The position numbers and the translations under genes are program-made. Positions 38,879-47,911 of a stretch of DNA of 64,000 nucleotides are shown here, in pieces. The notes under the pieces are model-generated. The model had not been told where the DNA came from. It did not search any database and saw nothing but the letters and a program-made list of their open reading frames with translations. Position 1 is the first letter of the stretch. Each line of letters starts with the position of its first letter. The stretch comes from Sulfurivermis fontis (GTDB lineage Bacteria; Pseudomonadota; Gammaproteobacteria; Thiohalomonadales; Thiohalomonadaceae): assembly GCF_004001245.1 (NCBI RefSeq), contig NZ_AP018724.1, positions 2,348,501 to 2,412,500 on the forward strand, read 5' to 3'.

Positions 38879-39490
38879 TCCAGGCTGCGTCGATCGCGCA
38901 CGATGAAATCGGTGGTCAGCGCCGAACCGTCGCGGAAAGTAAGAGTTATCGAAGCTCTGAATAAGGGAAGCTCTGAATAAGTTCAGAGCTTCCGCGGCAC
39001 AGGGATGTGCCGCCATTTTTCAACGACGATAAGTCGTTGAAAAATGAAGCCGAGCGAAAATCACACTTTTCGCTTGGCGTGGTCTGAAAGTCCAGGATGG
39101 AGTTATTCAGACCTTCCTTATGGGGATGCGTGCGTCGGCATGCATGCCGCGGCTCTTGTACAGCATCAGGTGGTAGCCGGTTTCGTTGCTGAATACCAGG
39201 CTGCCATGGGGCGGAACCTCCAGCACCTCCTGCAACACCATACGCGCCGTGTCGTTCACCACCACCGACTGGTGGATATCGATGTTCTCCGCATTGGGAC
39301 TGAAGGCGCCGATGAGATATTTCGGCATGTCGCCGTCGTTGTGTAAAACCATCCAACCCGCCGTCACCGCAATCAGCGGTGGGATCTCCGGAATCCAGGC
39401 CCCCTCGACCCGGATCATGGCCGGCTCCTGCCCGGCACAGGCCAACAACAGCAATGTGACGACAAACAGCAGGATTGTGCGCATGGACAT
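38872..39490 (-). pseudogene. PCuAC-type copper chaperone split by a MITE
   Basis: The N-terminal part (39490 to 39122) encodes a lipoprotein (LLLLACAG) with the PCuAC copper motif: MVLHNDGD, IDIHQS, ARM and GYHLML. After HADARIPI the frame enters the MITE and stops three codons later. The missing end, ITLTFRDGSALTTDFIVRD plus seven codons and TAA, lies beyond the element (38946 down to 38872). Removing the 168-bp element and one TTAT duplication restores one frame of 149 codons ending in the usual G-x-x-L-T-F-x-x-G C-terminus. PCuAC delivers copper to cytochrome oxidase CuA or CuB. The 127-residue remnant keeps all copper ligands. Confidence 0.85.
38950..39117 (+). mobile_element. MITE copy 3, inside the copper chaperone gene
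   Basis: 168 bp flanked by TTAT (38946-38949 and 39118-39121). The left end is unusual: the first 15-16 bases (GAAGCTCTGAATAAG) occur twice in tandem, the outer copy with one mutated first base (C for G). The interior matches the 153-bp short form. Confidence 0.9.
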
Positions 39491-39642
39491 TCGATCTGCG
39501 GTGCAAGGAGCCGGCTCATTGTGCCGTATCGCACTACGGCGAGGAAGCGGGTGTTCGTAATGCTCACCGCCACCGCGCGGCAACTCAATCACGATTGAGC
39601 AACTTCGCGCTCTCACGCCCTCACGATTTTTATCCTGGCCGC

Positions 39643-39670
39643 AAAAAAGAAAGGGGCCTTGCGGCCCCTT
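39643..39670 (-). terminator. Intrinsic terminator of nifJ
   Basis: On the minus strand the stem AAGGGGCC-GCAA-GGCCCCTT is followed by TCTTTTTT, starting 4 bases after the nifJ stop codon. A classic rho-independent shape. Confidence 0.9.
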
Positions 39671-39673
39671 CCC

Positions 39674-42600
39674 TCACTGACTCACCGGTTGGAACTCCGA
39701 GGGATCCTGTTTTGCCAGATGCTCGTAGGTCTGCCAGCGCAGGTCCAGCGATTCCTGCGCCAGCTTCATCAGGCGCTTGGCCGCATCCGGGTTGTTCTTC
39801 TGCAACAGCTTGTAACGCTGCTCGTTGTAGGCGAACTCCTCCAACTTCAGCGTCGGCCGCGTCGAGTCGAGGATGAACGGCTTCTTGCCGGCGGCACGCA
39901 GCAACGGGTTGTAGCGGATTAGCGGCCAGTAGCCGGAATCCACCGCCTTCTGCTGCTGCGACAGCCCGTTGCGCAGATCGATGCCGTGGGCAATGCAGGG
40001 GCTGTAGGCCAGGATCAGCGACGGACCGGGATAGGCCTCCGCCTCGCGCATCGCCTGCAGTGTCTGCTGCGGATTGGCGCCCATGGCGACGCGCGCCACG
40101 TACACATTGCCGTAGGAGATGGCCTGCAGGGCCAGGTCCTTCTTGGTCACCGCCTTGCCGGCGGCGGCAAACTTGGCCGTGGCGCCGATGGGTGTGGACT
40201 TGGAGGCCTGGCCTCCGGTGTTGGAATACACCTCGGTGTCCAGCACCAGCACGTTGATGTTGCGTCCGGAGGCCAGGGCGTGATCCAGACCGGACGAGCC
40301 GATATCGTAGGCCCAGCCGTCACCGCCCACCAGCCACACCGAGCGGCGTACCAAATGATCGGCCACGGTGAGCAGCGACTTGGCGCGCGGGTCGTCGATA
40401 TCCTTGAGGCGCTGCTTCAGTTCCTGCACCCGCTGGCGCTGGCGACTCATCTGCGCGCCGATCTCCTGGCTGGTGTCCATCAGTGACTCGATGAACTCCT
40501 TGTCCAGCAGATCGGTCATGCTGGCGAGCAGGTCCTTGGCCAGGGCGGTATGCTGATCCACCGCCACGCGCATGCCGAGGCCAAATTCGGCGTTGTCCTC
40601 GAACAGCGAGTTGGACCAGGCGGGGCCGCGGCCTTCCTTGTTCACCGACCACGGCGTGGCCGGCAGATTGCCGCCGTAGATAGAGGAGCAACCGGTGGCA
40701 TTGGCCACCAGCAGGCGCGGGCCGAACAGTTGGGTCAGCAGGCGCACGTAGGGGGTCTCGCCGCAGCCGGCACAGGCACCGGAAAACTCGAACAGCGGCT
40801 CCAGGAACTGGGCGCCGCGCACCGAGGCGAAGTTGACGGTGGCGCGGCGGTTGACCGGGATGGTGTCGAAGAACTCGACGTTGCGGCGGCCATCCTCCAG
40901 CAACGGCGCCTTCTCGGTCATATTGATCGCCTTGCGCGACTGATCGTTCTGATCGAAGGCCGGACAGGCCTCCACGCACAGGCCACAGCCGGTGCAATCT
41001 TCCAGGTAGATCTGCAAGGTATAACGCGTCTCCGGGAAGCCGCGCGCGGTGACCGGCGCCGACTCGAAGCTGGCCGGCGCGTTATGCAGCGTATCCTCGT
41101 GATAGAAGCGCGCACGGATGACGCTGTGCGGACAGACGAAGGAGCAGTTGCCGCACTGGATGCACACACTCGGCTCCCACTTCGGCACGAAGTCGGCGAT
41201 GTTGCGCTTCTCCCAGCGCGCCGAACCGCTCGGGTAGGTGCCATCCACCGGGATCATCGACACCGGCAGGTCATCACCGTGGCCGGCCAGCATCGGCGCG
41301 GTCACTTCCTGCACGAACTTGGGCGCCTTGGGGGACACCACCGGTTTCATTGTTCTCTGCGAGGTGACCTTGCCCGGCACCTTCACCTCATGCAGGTGAT
41401 CCAGTGCGGCATCCACTGCCTTGAAGTTGAGCTGCACCACCTCGGCGCCCTTGCGCGCGTAGGTCTTCTCGATGGCCTGCTTGATCTTGTTTATGGCCTC
41501 GTCGCGCGGCAGCACGCCAGACAGGGCGAAGAAGCAGGTCTGCATGATGGTGTTGATGCGCCGCCCCATGCCGGCATTGCGCGCCACCGTCGTTGCATCG
41601 ATGACATAGAACTTGAGCTGCTTGTCGATGATGGTCTGCTGCACCGGCATCGGCAGTTCGTCCCACACTTGGTCGGGCCCCACCGGGCTGTTGAGCAGGA
41701 ACACCGCCCCCTTGGCCGCCTTGTCCAGCATCTCCACCTGGTTGATGAAATTGGCCTTGTGGCAGGCGATGAAGTTGGCCGAGGTGATCAAGTAGGGCGC
41801 CCGGATCGGGTCGGGGCCGAAGCGCAGGTGTGAGGTGGTCTGCGAGCCGGCCTTCTTCGAGTCGTAGACGAAGTAGCCCTGGCAATACAGGTCGGTGCTC
41901 TCGCCGATGATCTTGATGGAGTTCTTGTTGGCCGACACGGTGCCGTCGGAACCGAGGCCGAAAAACATGGCGCGGGTGACGTTGTCCGGTTCGATGTCGA
42001 AGGATGCGTCGTAGTCGATGGAGGTGTGGCTGACGTCGTCGATGATGCCGACGGTGAAGTGGTTCTTCGGCGTCTTAGCCGCCAGGTTGTCGAACACGCC
42101 CTTGGCCATGGCCGGGGTGAATTCCTTGGACGACAGGCCATAGCGACCGCCGATCACCTTGGGCAAGACGGCTATCTGCTCATTGGTGTAGGCCTCGGCC
42201 AGAGCGGTGACCACATCCTGATACAGCGGCTCGCCGGCACTGCCCGGCTCCTTGGTGCGATCCAGCACGGCGATGCGCTGGCAGGTCTGCGGCAGGGCGG
42301 CGATGAGGTGTGCGGTACTGAACGGGCGGAACAGGCGCACGGTGATCAGGCCCAGCTTGCGCCCCTCGGCGTTGAGCCGCTTGATGGTCTCCTCCACCGT
42401 CTGCGCGCCCGAGCCCATCATGATCACCACGTCGGTGGCATCGGCAGCACCGAAATAATCGAACAGGCGGTACTGGCGGCCGGTCAGCGCCGCCAGTTGG
42501 TCCATGGTGTCCTGCACGATCTGCGGCACCCGGGCATAGAACGGATTGGCGCTCTCGCGGCCCTGGAAATACACGTCCGGATTTTGCGCCGTGCCGCGGA

Positions 42601-43255
42601 TGAACGGGTTGTCGGGATTGAGGGCGCGACGACGGTGTTCCCACACCAGTTCGTCGTTGATCATCGCCTTGATCTGCTCGTCCGGGATCAGGCTGATCTT
42701 GTTGATTTCGTGCGAGGTGCGGAAGCCGTCGAAGAAGTTGATGAACGGCACGCGCGCCTTCAGGGTGGCCGCATGGGCAATCAGCGCGGCATCGTGCGCT
42801 TCCTGCACCGAACAGGATGACAGCATGGCCCAACCGGTCATGCGCGCGGCCATCACGTCCTGATGGTCGCCGAAGATGGACAGCGCCTGCGCGGCGATGG
42901 AACGCGCCGCCACATGGAACACCGTCGAGGTCAGCTCGCCGGCGATCTTGAACATGTTGGGCAGCATCAGCAGCAGGCCCTGCGAGGCGGTGAAGGTGGT
43001 GGTCAGCGCGCCGGTCTGCAAGGCGCCGTGCGCGGTGCCGGCGGCGCCGCCCTCGCTCTGCATCTCGATCACCTGCGGCACCTGGCCCCAGATGTTCGGC
43101 ACCCCCTGGGTGGCCCACAGGTCGGACAACTCGGACATGTCCGATGACGGGGTGATGGGATAGATGGAGCAGATTTCACTCACCCGGTAGGCGATGTGGG
43201 CAACGGCGTGGCCGCCGTCGACGGTCACCTGCTTGCTCTTGTCTTGTTCGCTCAT
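39674..43255 (-). CDS. nifJ: Pyruvate:ferredoxin/flavodoxin oxidoreductase, single chain
   Basis: Cytosolic TPP/Fe-S enzyme interconverting pyruvate plus CoA and acetyl-CoA plus CO2 with low-potential electrons. It is 1193 residues, the full fused PFOR. Order: domain I pyruvate-binding (ICSIYPITPSSDMSE), domain III CoA-binding (DPIRAPYLITSANFIACHKANF), two 4Fe-4S motifs (CIQCGNCSFVCPHS and CTGCGLCVEACPA at about 690-760), proximal cluster Cys (CAGCGETPY) and the TPP site (GDGWAYDIGSSGLDHALASG). A separate PDH complex is at 58-63 kb, so this one may work reductively or at low O2. The next gene upstream encodes a GltD-like ferredoxin flavoprotein. Confidence 0.96.
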   Translation of the reverse strand: MSEQDKSKQVTVDGGHAVAHIAYRVSEICSIYPITPSSDMSELSDLWATQGVPNIWGQVPQVIEMQSEGGAAGTAHGALQTGALTTTFTASQGLLLMLPNMFKIAGELTSTVFHVAARSIAAQALSIFGDHQDVMAARMTGWAMLSSCSVQEAHDAALIAHAATLKARVPFINFFDGFRTSHEINKISLIPDEQIKAMINDELVWEHRRRALNPDNPFIRGTAQNPDVYFQGRESANPFYARVPQIVQDTMDQLAALTGRQYRLFDYFGAADATDVVIMMGSGAQTVEETIKRLNAEGRKLGLITVRLFRPFSTAHLIAALPQTCQRIAVLDRTKEPGSAGEPLYQDVVTALAEAYTNEQIAVLPKVIGGRYGLSSKEFTPAMAKGVFDNLAAKTPKNHFTVGIIDDVSHTSIDYDASFDIEPDNVTRAMFFGLGSDGTVSANKNSIKIIGESTDLYCQGYFVYDSKKAGSQTTSHLRFGPDPIRAPYLITSANFIACHKANFINQVEMLDKAAKGAVFLLNSPVGPDQVWDELPMPVQQTIIDKQLKFYVIDATTVARNAGMGRRINTIMQTCFFALSGVLPRDEAINKIKQAIEKTYARKGAEVVQLNFKAVDAALDHLHEVKVPGKVTSQRTMKPVVSPKAPKFVQEVTAPMLAGHGDDLPVSMIPVDGTYPSGSARWEKRNIADFVPKWEPSVCIQCGNCSFVCPHSVIRARFYHEDTLHNAPASFESAPVTARGFPETRYTLQIYLEDCTGCGLCVEACPAFDQNDQSRKAINMTEKAPLLEDGRRNVEFFDTIPVNRRATVNFASVRGAQFLEPLFEFSGACAGCGETPYVRLLTQLFGPRLLVANATGCSSIYGGNLPATPWSVNKEGRGPAWSNSLFEDNAEFGLGMRVAVDQHTALAKDLLASMTDLLDKEFIESLMDTSQEIGAQMSRQRQRVQELKQRLKDIDDPRAKSLLTVADHLVRRSVWLVGGDGWAYDIGSSGLDHALASGRNINVLVLDTEVYSNTGGQASKSTPIGATAKFAAAGKAVTKKDLALQAISYGNVYVARVAMGANPQQTLQAMREAEAYPGPSLILAYSPCIAHGIDLRNGLSQQQKAVDSGYWPLIRYNPLLRAAGKKPFILDSTRPTLKLEEFAYNEQRYKLLQKNNPDAAKRLMKLAQESLDLRWQTYEHLAKQDPSEFQPVSQ

Positions 43256-43271
43256 AGTGTTTCCGTTGATC

Positions 43272-43610
43272 CTCAGTCCGCGAATGAACGCAGATATTTA
43301 ACCTAAGGAAGCTCTGAATAAGTTCAGAGCTTCCGCGGCACAGGGATGTGCCGCCATTTTTCAACGACGATAAGTCGTTGAAAAATGAAGCCAAGCGAAA
43401 ATCACACTTTTCGCTTGGCGTGGTCTGAGAAGTCCAGGATGGACTTATTCAGACCTTCCCTAAAAACCTTCGTCCGCAAATGAACGCCAATGGACGCAAA
43501 TATTCCAGGCTGTTACGCAGGTGTGCCACACACCCGATGGGCAGATCGGCGCGACTGGTTAACGGCTGGACCCTTCGCCTTTATTTGCGTCCATTTGCGG
43601 ACTCAATGCC
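43272..43610. repeat. Family-C repeat arms around MITE copy 4
   Basis: Left of the MITE: GTCCGCGAATGAACGCAGAT. Right of it: CGTCCGCAAATGAACGCCAA then TGGACGCAAATATTC, and, inverted at 43582-43605, ATTTGCGTCCATTTGCGGAC. These are the same 10-bp ATTTGCGTCC-type units as at 26738-26905. The rest of the 43256-43634 gap shows no gene. Confidence 0.6.
43307..43459 (+). mobile_element. MITE copy 4, short form
   Basis: 153 bp flanked by CTAA (43303-43306 and 43460-43463). The left end is GGAAGCTCTGAATAAGTTC; the right end read inward is GGAAGGTCTGAATAAGTCC. All five hairpins are intact. It lies between the nifJ start and the GltD-like gene stop, both on the minus strand, so it may uncouple or process a joint transcript. 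Confidence 0.93.
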
Positions 43611-43634
43611 TTTTCGATCCAACAGGCAGGGATT

Positions 43635-45269
43635 TCAGCGTGCCGCCGTCTCCGGGATCATCTCAATGGCGTGGCACGGGCACTGTTCGGCGCAAGTGCC
43701 GCAGCCGGTGCAGCGGGCATAGTCGTAGCGGTACTTCTTGCCCGGCCCCAGCTTGATGATGGCGTCCTCGGGACAGGAGCCGTAGCAACCGTCGCACTCG
43801 AAGCAATTGCCGCAGGACAGGCAGCGCTTGGCCTCGTACACCGCATCGTGCTCGCTGATCCCCTTGAGGATCTCCTCGAACCCGCCGAGGCGCTGCGCCA
43901 ACGGCAGGTGCGGCTGCGCCACCTGCGGTGCGCTGGTGCGGTACCACAACTGCAGTTGCTCGTGAGTGACGATGGGGTGCTTGGGGTGCGGACGGTAGGT
44001 TTCACCGCGCAGCCAGGCATCGATGTGACGCGCCGCTTTCTTGCCGTGGCCGGTGGCGATGGTCACCGAGCGCTCCGACGGCACCATATCACCGCCGGCG
44101 AAGATGCCTTCGGCGCCGGTCATCATGGCGGAATCGACGATCACCGTGCCGTCGGCCTTGAACTCGATGCCGGGGATGCGGCCGAGAAAGCCGGTATCGG
44201 TCTCCTGACCCACAGCGAGAATCAACGAATCGGCCTCCAGCTTTTCATAACGGCCGGTGGGGCGCGGGCGGCCCTCGTCGTCCAGCTCCATCACTTCCAC
44301 CTCGATGGTGGAGCCGTCGATCTCCTTGATGGAGCGCAGCCACTTGAACTTGACGCCCTCTTCCAGGGCCTCGTCGGCCTCGAACTCGTGGGCCGCCATG
44401 TTGGCGCGGTCGCGGCGGTAGATGATCATCGCCTCGTCCACGCCCATGCGCTTGGCCACACGCGCGGCGTCCATCGCCGTGTTGCCGCCGCCGTAGATGG
44501 CGACGCGGCGGCCGAGCTGTACCTTCTCGCCCTGCTCCACGCTCTTGAGGAAGCTCACCGCATCCATCATGCCGCGCGCATCGCGCGCCGGGATGTCGAT
44601 CTTCTTGGAGATGTGCGCGCCGACGGCGACGAACACCGCATCGAAATTGCCGGCGGTCTTCTCGCCCAGCACGTCGTCGACGCGATAGTTGAGGCGGATC
44701 TTCACGCCCATCTCCTCGACGCGTTTGATCTCGGCCTCCAGCTCGGCGCGCGGCATGCGGTAGGCCGGGATGCCGAAGTGGATCATGCCGCCGGCCACCG
44801 GGCCGGCCTCGTAGATCTCGACGGTGTGGCCGAGACGGGTCAGGTGGTAGGCCGCCGACAGGCCGCTGGGGCCGCCGCCGATGACCAGTACGCGCTTGCC
44901 GCCCGGGCGCGGCGTGTATTTCGGCTTCCAGCCCTTTTCCATCGCCAGGTCGCCCAGAAAACGCTCGACGGCATGGATGCTCACTTCCTGGTCGGTGTAG
45001 GCGCGGTTGCAGGCGTTTTCGCAGGGGTGATAGCAGACGCGGCCGTGGATGGCCGGGAACGGGTTGTTCTCGATGAGGAGCTGCCAGGCCTCCTCGTACC
45101 TGCCGGCCTGGGCCAGCGCCAGCCAGCCCTGGATGTCCTCGCCGGCGGGACAGGCGTTGTTGCAGGGAGGCAGGAAATCCATGTAGACGGGGCGGCGCGA
45201 GCGCATGGCGCCGGTGCCCTTGCCGAACTTGTCCGGGTCCAGGCGTGCGGTCATATCCTTGGAATTCAT
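43635..45269 (-). CDS. GltD-like FAD/NAD(P) oxidoreductase with C-terminal ferredoxin domain
   Basis: 544 residues. The N-terminal GltD-type Fe-S domain has CNNACPAGEDIQGW and CYHPCENACNR. The FAD motif VLVIGGGPSGLSAAYHL and NADPH motif AIYGGGNTAMDAARVAKRMG follow. The C-terminal 100 residues add ferredoxin Cys sets CLSCGNCFECDGCYGSCP and CTGCGTCAEQCP. Such proteins move electrons between NADPH and ferredoxin-type centres. Being directly upstream of nifJ, it plausibly feeds or drains NifJ's electrons; that is inference. The start at 45269 gives MNSKDMTARLDPDKFGKG. Confidence 0.85.
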   Translation of the reverse strand: MNSKDMTARLDPDKFGKGTGAMRSRRPVYMDFLPPCNNACPAGEDIQGWLALAQAGRYEEAWQLLIENNPFPAIHGRVCYHPCENACNRAYTDQEVSIHAVERFLGDLAMEKGWKPKYTPRPGGKRVLVIGGGPSGLSAAYHLTRLGHTVEIYEAGPVAGGMIHFGIPAYRMPRAELEAEIKRVEEMGVKIRLNYRVDDVLGEKTAGNFDAVFVAVGAHISKKIDIPARDARGMMDAVSFLKSVEQGEKVQLGRRVAIYGGGNTAMDAARVAKRMGVDEAMIIYRRDRANMAAHEFEADEALEEGVKFKWLRSIKEIDGSTIEVEVMELDDEGRPRPTGRYEKLEADSLILAVGQETDTGFLGRIPGIEFKADGTVIVDSAMMTGAEGIFAGGDMVPSERSVTIATGHGKKAARHIDAWLRGETYRPHPKHPIVTHEQLQLWYRTSAPQVAQPHLPLAQRLGGFEEILKGISEHDAVYEAKRCLSCGNCFECDGCYGSCPEDAIIKLGPGKKYRYDYARCTGCGTCAEQCPCHAIEMIPETAAR

Positions 45270-45335
45270 AGGATTTTCTTTTTCTCTCAACAGGTTAGAA
45301 AAATCAGAGGTGACTTGTCTTGCGAAATGGGCGGC

Positions 45336-45362
45336 ATTGTACCTGACTGACAGAAAATCCAA
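45336..45362 (-). promoter_or_regulatory. Candidate sigma-70 promoter of the GltD-like gene
   Basis: On the minus strand TTGGAT, a 15-bp spacer and TACAAT, in a short AT-rich window between two GC-rich genes. The spacing is slightly short. It would give a leader of about 60 bases. Confidence 0.4.
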
Positions 45363-45424
45363 TACTCATTATTAAAAATTACAATACTTGGTTCACAAAT
45401 CGAAAAACACGCCGGATGGCGCCC

Positions 45425-46168
45425 TCAAAGCCGGCGGATGCGGTAATTGAGGCGGCAGCTGCGCCGGGCGGGGTCGAGGTCCGGCCAGGCCGCCAGCTGC
45501 CGGCGCAGTCGGGCCGTCGGGGTCGGGCGGCTGAGTAAGGCCGCGATGGCGTTCTCGTACTGCGGCGCCGTCAGGCGAAAGGCGGAAGGATAACGGCGGC
45601 GTAGCGTTTCCTCATGGAACCAGGCACAGGCCTGCAATTCCGCCAGTGCCGCAAAGTTGAACACCAGCGTCCCGTCTGGCGCCAGCAACCGCCCCAACCG
45701 GCGCAACCAGCGGCCATCCGCCGCCACCACCCGCCGCGGCTCGCCATCCGCATCGCCAAACAGGTCGTCGATGATCAGATCGAAGGGCGGGCCGCGGTAC
45801 TGCCGCACCCAGCGCAGGGCATCCGCCTCGTGCAGCGAGACATTGGCGGCGCGCACGCCAAAAAAGCGCCGCGCCACCTCCAAGTGCACCGGATTGAGTT
45901 CGACGCCGACGATGCGCTGCGGAGCGAGGAAGTGGTTGAGCTGACGGATCACCGCACCGCCGCCCACCCCCAGCACCAGCACCCGTCGCACCTCCCGCGG
46001 CGCAAAAAAGGCCGGCAGCATCAACAGATCCCACACACTGCCACTCACCGGCTGACGCGGGTTGTACTGGCTGTGGAATACACCGTTGGTATAGAGCCGC
46101 CGCGCATTGCCGGCGCTGCGCACCTCATAGCGGGTCGCGCCGTCCTGGCGGAACCAGAGCAGGGCCAT
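45425..46168 (-). CDS. Spermidine synthase-like SAM-dependent methyltransferase
   Basis: 247 residues. Rossmann motif I is VLVLGVGGGAVIRQL, with the acidic residue following in GVELNPVHLEVARRFFG and a later FDLIIDDLFGDADG. The fold is that of the spermine/spermidine synthase group, but the aminopropyl-acceptor signature is not evident, so a methyltransferase or unknown activity is equally likely. It is 19 bp downstream of the SGNH lipoprotein gene on the same strand. Confidence 0.7.
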   Translation of the reverse strand: MALLWFRQDGATRYEVRSAGNARRLYTNGVFHSQYNPRQPVSGSVWDLLMLPAFFAPREVRRVLVLGVGGGAVIRQLNHFLAPQRIVGVELNPVHLEVARRFFGVRAANVSLHEADALRWVRQYRGPPFDLIIDDLFGDADGEPRRVVAADGRWLRRLGRLLAPDGTLVFNFAALAELQACAWFHEETLRRRYPSAFRLTAPQYENAIAALLSRPTPTARLRRQLAAWPDLDPARRSCRLNYRIRRL

Positions 46169-46187
46169 CGGAGCAGCGAGCGCGGCG

Positions 46188-46805
46188 CTACAGCGCGCCG
46201 CTCCTTTTCAGCCTGGCATGAATGGCGACCGCGATGGCGCGATATCCGTCGGCGTTGGGATGGATGGGATCGGCCTTCAGGCCGTTGTCGGCGAGGACCT
46301 CGGGAATGACGTCGGCCTCCAGCGCCACCTGCAACCGCTCGGCCAGGGCGTGGTACAAAGGCTCGCTCTCCAGACCGAACAGCGCCGGCCGCGGCACCCC
46401 CAGCAGCAGCACCGGGACACCCCGCTCACGGCTGAGCAGCACCATGCGTTCCAGATTGTGCGCAATCCCGGCCGGGGCCTGCTTGCGCAGCAGGTCATTG
46501 CCGCCCAGACACAGGATCAGCAACTGCGGCCGATATCGATCGAGCACCTCCGGCAGGCGTTCCAGCCCCGCCGCCGTCATCTCCCCGGGAACACCGGCAT
46601 TGATCACGCGCCGTCCGCTCAACCGCTCCAACTGCGCTGGATAACTCTGCTGCGGAGCGGCGCCGGTGCCGTAGGTCAGGCTGTCGCCCAAGGCGAGGAT
46701 CACCGCATCCTCCGCCAGCGGCGGCAACGGCAGCTCGCGGCTGCAACCGACGATGGCCAGCAACAAGACCAGCGCAACGAGACGCAATATTCCGTCGACT
46801 CTCAT
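46188..46805 (-). CDS. SGNH-family esterase lipoprotein (TesA-like)
   Basis: 205 residues. A lipobox (LAIVGCSRE) implies lipid anchoring. SGNH blocks are all present: I ALGDSLTYGTG with the nucleophile Ser, II NAGVPGEMT, III CLGGNDLL, V DPIHPNADGYRAIA with Asp-His. It hydrolyses lyso-lipids or aryl/acyl esters in the periplasm. Relatives of E. coli TesA (multifunctional thioesterase/protease I) are normally soluble, so the lipid anchor is a difference. Confidence 0.87.
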   Translation of the reverse strand: MRVDGILRLVALVLLLAIVGCSRELPLPPLAEDAVILALGDSLTYGTGAAPQQSYPAQLERLSGRRVINAGVPGEMTAAGLERLPEVLDRYRPQLLILCLGGNDLLRKQAPAGIAHNLERMVLLSRERGVPVLLLGVPRPALFGLESEPLYHALAERLQVALEADVIPEVLADNGLKADPIHPNADGYRAIAVAIHARLKRSGAL

Positions 46806-46829
46806 GGCCTGCCCTGCAACCTCGCAGGC

Positions 46830-47252
46830 TCAGTCCTCCACATCGTCCACGTCCGCCTGACCGGACAGGCGGCGGCGAATATGCGACCAGGACATGCCGG
46901 TGGCCAGCACGATGGCGACGACGATCAGGATCAGCCAGGTGATGGCCTGGGCGCTGTCGGCGGGCACGATGCCGAGATCCACCACCAGCCAGATGAGCGT
47001 GCCGAAGAAGGCGGTGGCCAGCAGCACGCCCCAGGCGCCGAGCGAGCGGCCGGTGGCGCCGAGATAGACCACCCAGCCGATGACCAGGGTGATGCCGGCC
47101 AGCGCCTTGTACACGTTGAACGCCGACAACTCGGTAAACACCCAGTGCAGATAGGAATAACCGGAGGGATTGTAAGTGGCGAAGACAATGACCAGCGCGC
47201 CGAGCAGGCGCAACAGGAAACCAACCCAGTTGAATTCTTTGACTACGGCCAT
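46830..47252 (-). CDS. Four-helix inner-membrane protein (DUF6524-like)
   Basis: 140 residues with four hydrophobic helices, a central GWVVYLGATGRSLGAWGVLL loop and an acidic tail (GQADVDDVED). I associate this with DUF6524 from memory of its WVGFLLRLLGALVIVFATYNPSGYSYLHW opening. Function unknown. The start at 47252 has GGGAGATTGCACG upstream. It is 24 bp upstream of the SGNH gene. Confidence 0.65.
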   Translation of the reverse strand: MAVVKEFNWVGFLLRLLGALVIVFATYNPSGYSYLHWVFTELSAFNVYKALAGITLVIGWVVYLGATGRSLGAWGVLLATAFFGTLIWLVVDLGIVPADSAQAITWLILIVVAIVLATGMSWSHIRRRLSGQADVDDVED

Positions 47253-47525
47253 CGTGCAATCTCCCGGTCGTCGGTGTGAACACCGAATTTGCGCAAGTGT
47301 ATCGCCGAACACCGCTGCCGTGGCAGCACCTGACCGGAAAATATTGTGCGTCGTCGCAACATGATTCCTGCAGGCAGTCATAGCGGCATTCAACCATCGA
47401 CGCAGGGACGCCATCTCCTGTGCACCGATGAGTACCGCCCATTCCGCCAAGACCGGCAACCGGTAGTGAGCCGCTCTGAATTGCGTTACCCTGCCGGCAT
47501 AGCGCCAACAACCCCGGATATCGCC

Positions 47526-47873
47526 ATGCCCCGACTGCCCGCACGCATTCTGCTCCCGCTCCTCCTCCTTGCCGGCTGTTCACCGCATCCGGCTACCGGC
47601 ACGTGGAGCGGTGCCGCGCCGGAGTCCGGCCGGTTCCAGCGCCTGGAAGTGACTTACGAAGGTCGTGCGCTGCTCTACGCCGCCGGCGAAGACAAGGCGG
47701 GGCGGCACTGCTTCTGGAGCGGGGAAAGCGCGCAGTCCATCGCGCTGAGCTGCACACCGGCATTCAATCCGGAGCTGGAGGAGCACTATCGCCTGGTCAT
47801 CGGCGCCGACGGTCGCGCCAGCCTGCGGCAGGGCGACAAGGTCCTCGCCCAATGGGAACGGCAGGTGCAGTGA
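47526..47873 (+). CDS. Small lipoprotein, function unknown
   Basis: 115 residues with lipobox LLLLAGCSPH. The mature part is a small beta-rich domain with a Cys pair (GRHCFWSG, ALSCTPAF) that could form a disulfide. The 272 bp before it contain no other gene and must hold its promoter and that of the divergent membrane-protein gene. Confidence 0.7.
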   Translation: MPRLPARILLPLLLLAGCSPHPATGTWSGAAPESGRFQRLEVTYEGRALLYAAGEDKAGRHCFWSGESAQSIALSCTPAFNPELEEHYRLVIGADGRASLRQGDKVLAQWERQVQ

Positions 47874-47911
47874 GCTGCGCACCGCGCCGACGGCACGGTG
47901 TGCTCACCGCA

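Noticed and set aside
40550-43147. Several open frames on the plus strand across nifJ
   Set aside because: Antisense shadows of nifJ; the minus-strand frame has full PFOR motifs.
43671-45350. A 559-codon plus-strand frame
   Set aside because: Antisense to the GltD-like flavoprotein, which carries intact FAD, NADPH and Fe-S motifs.
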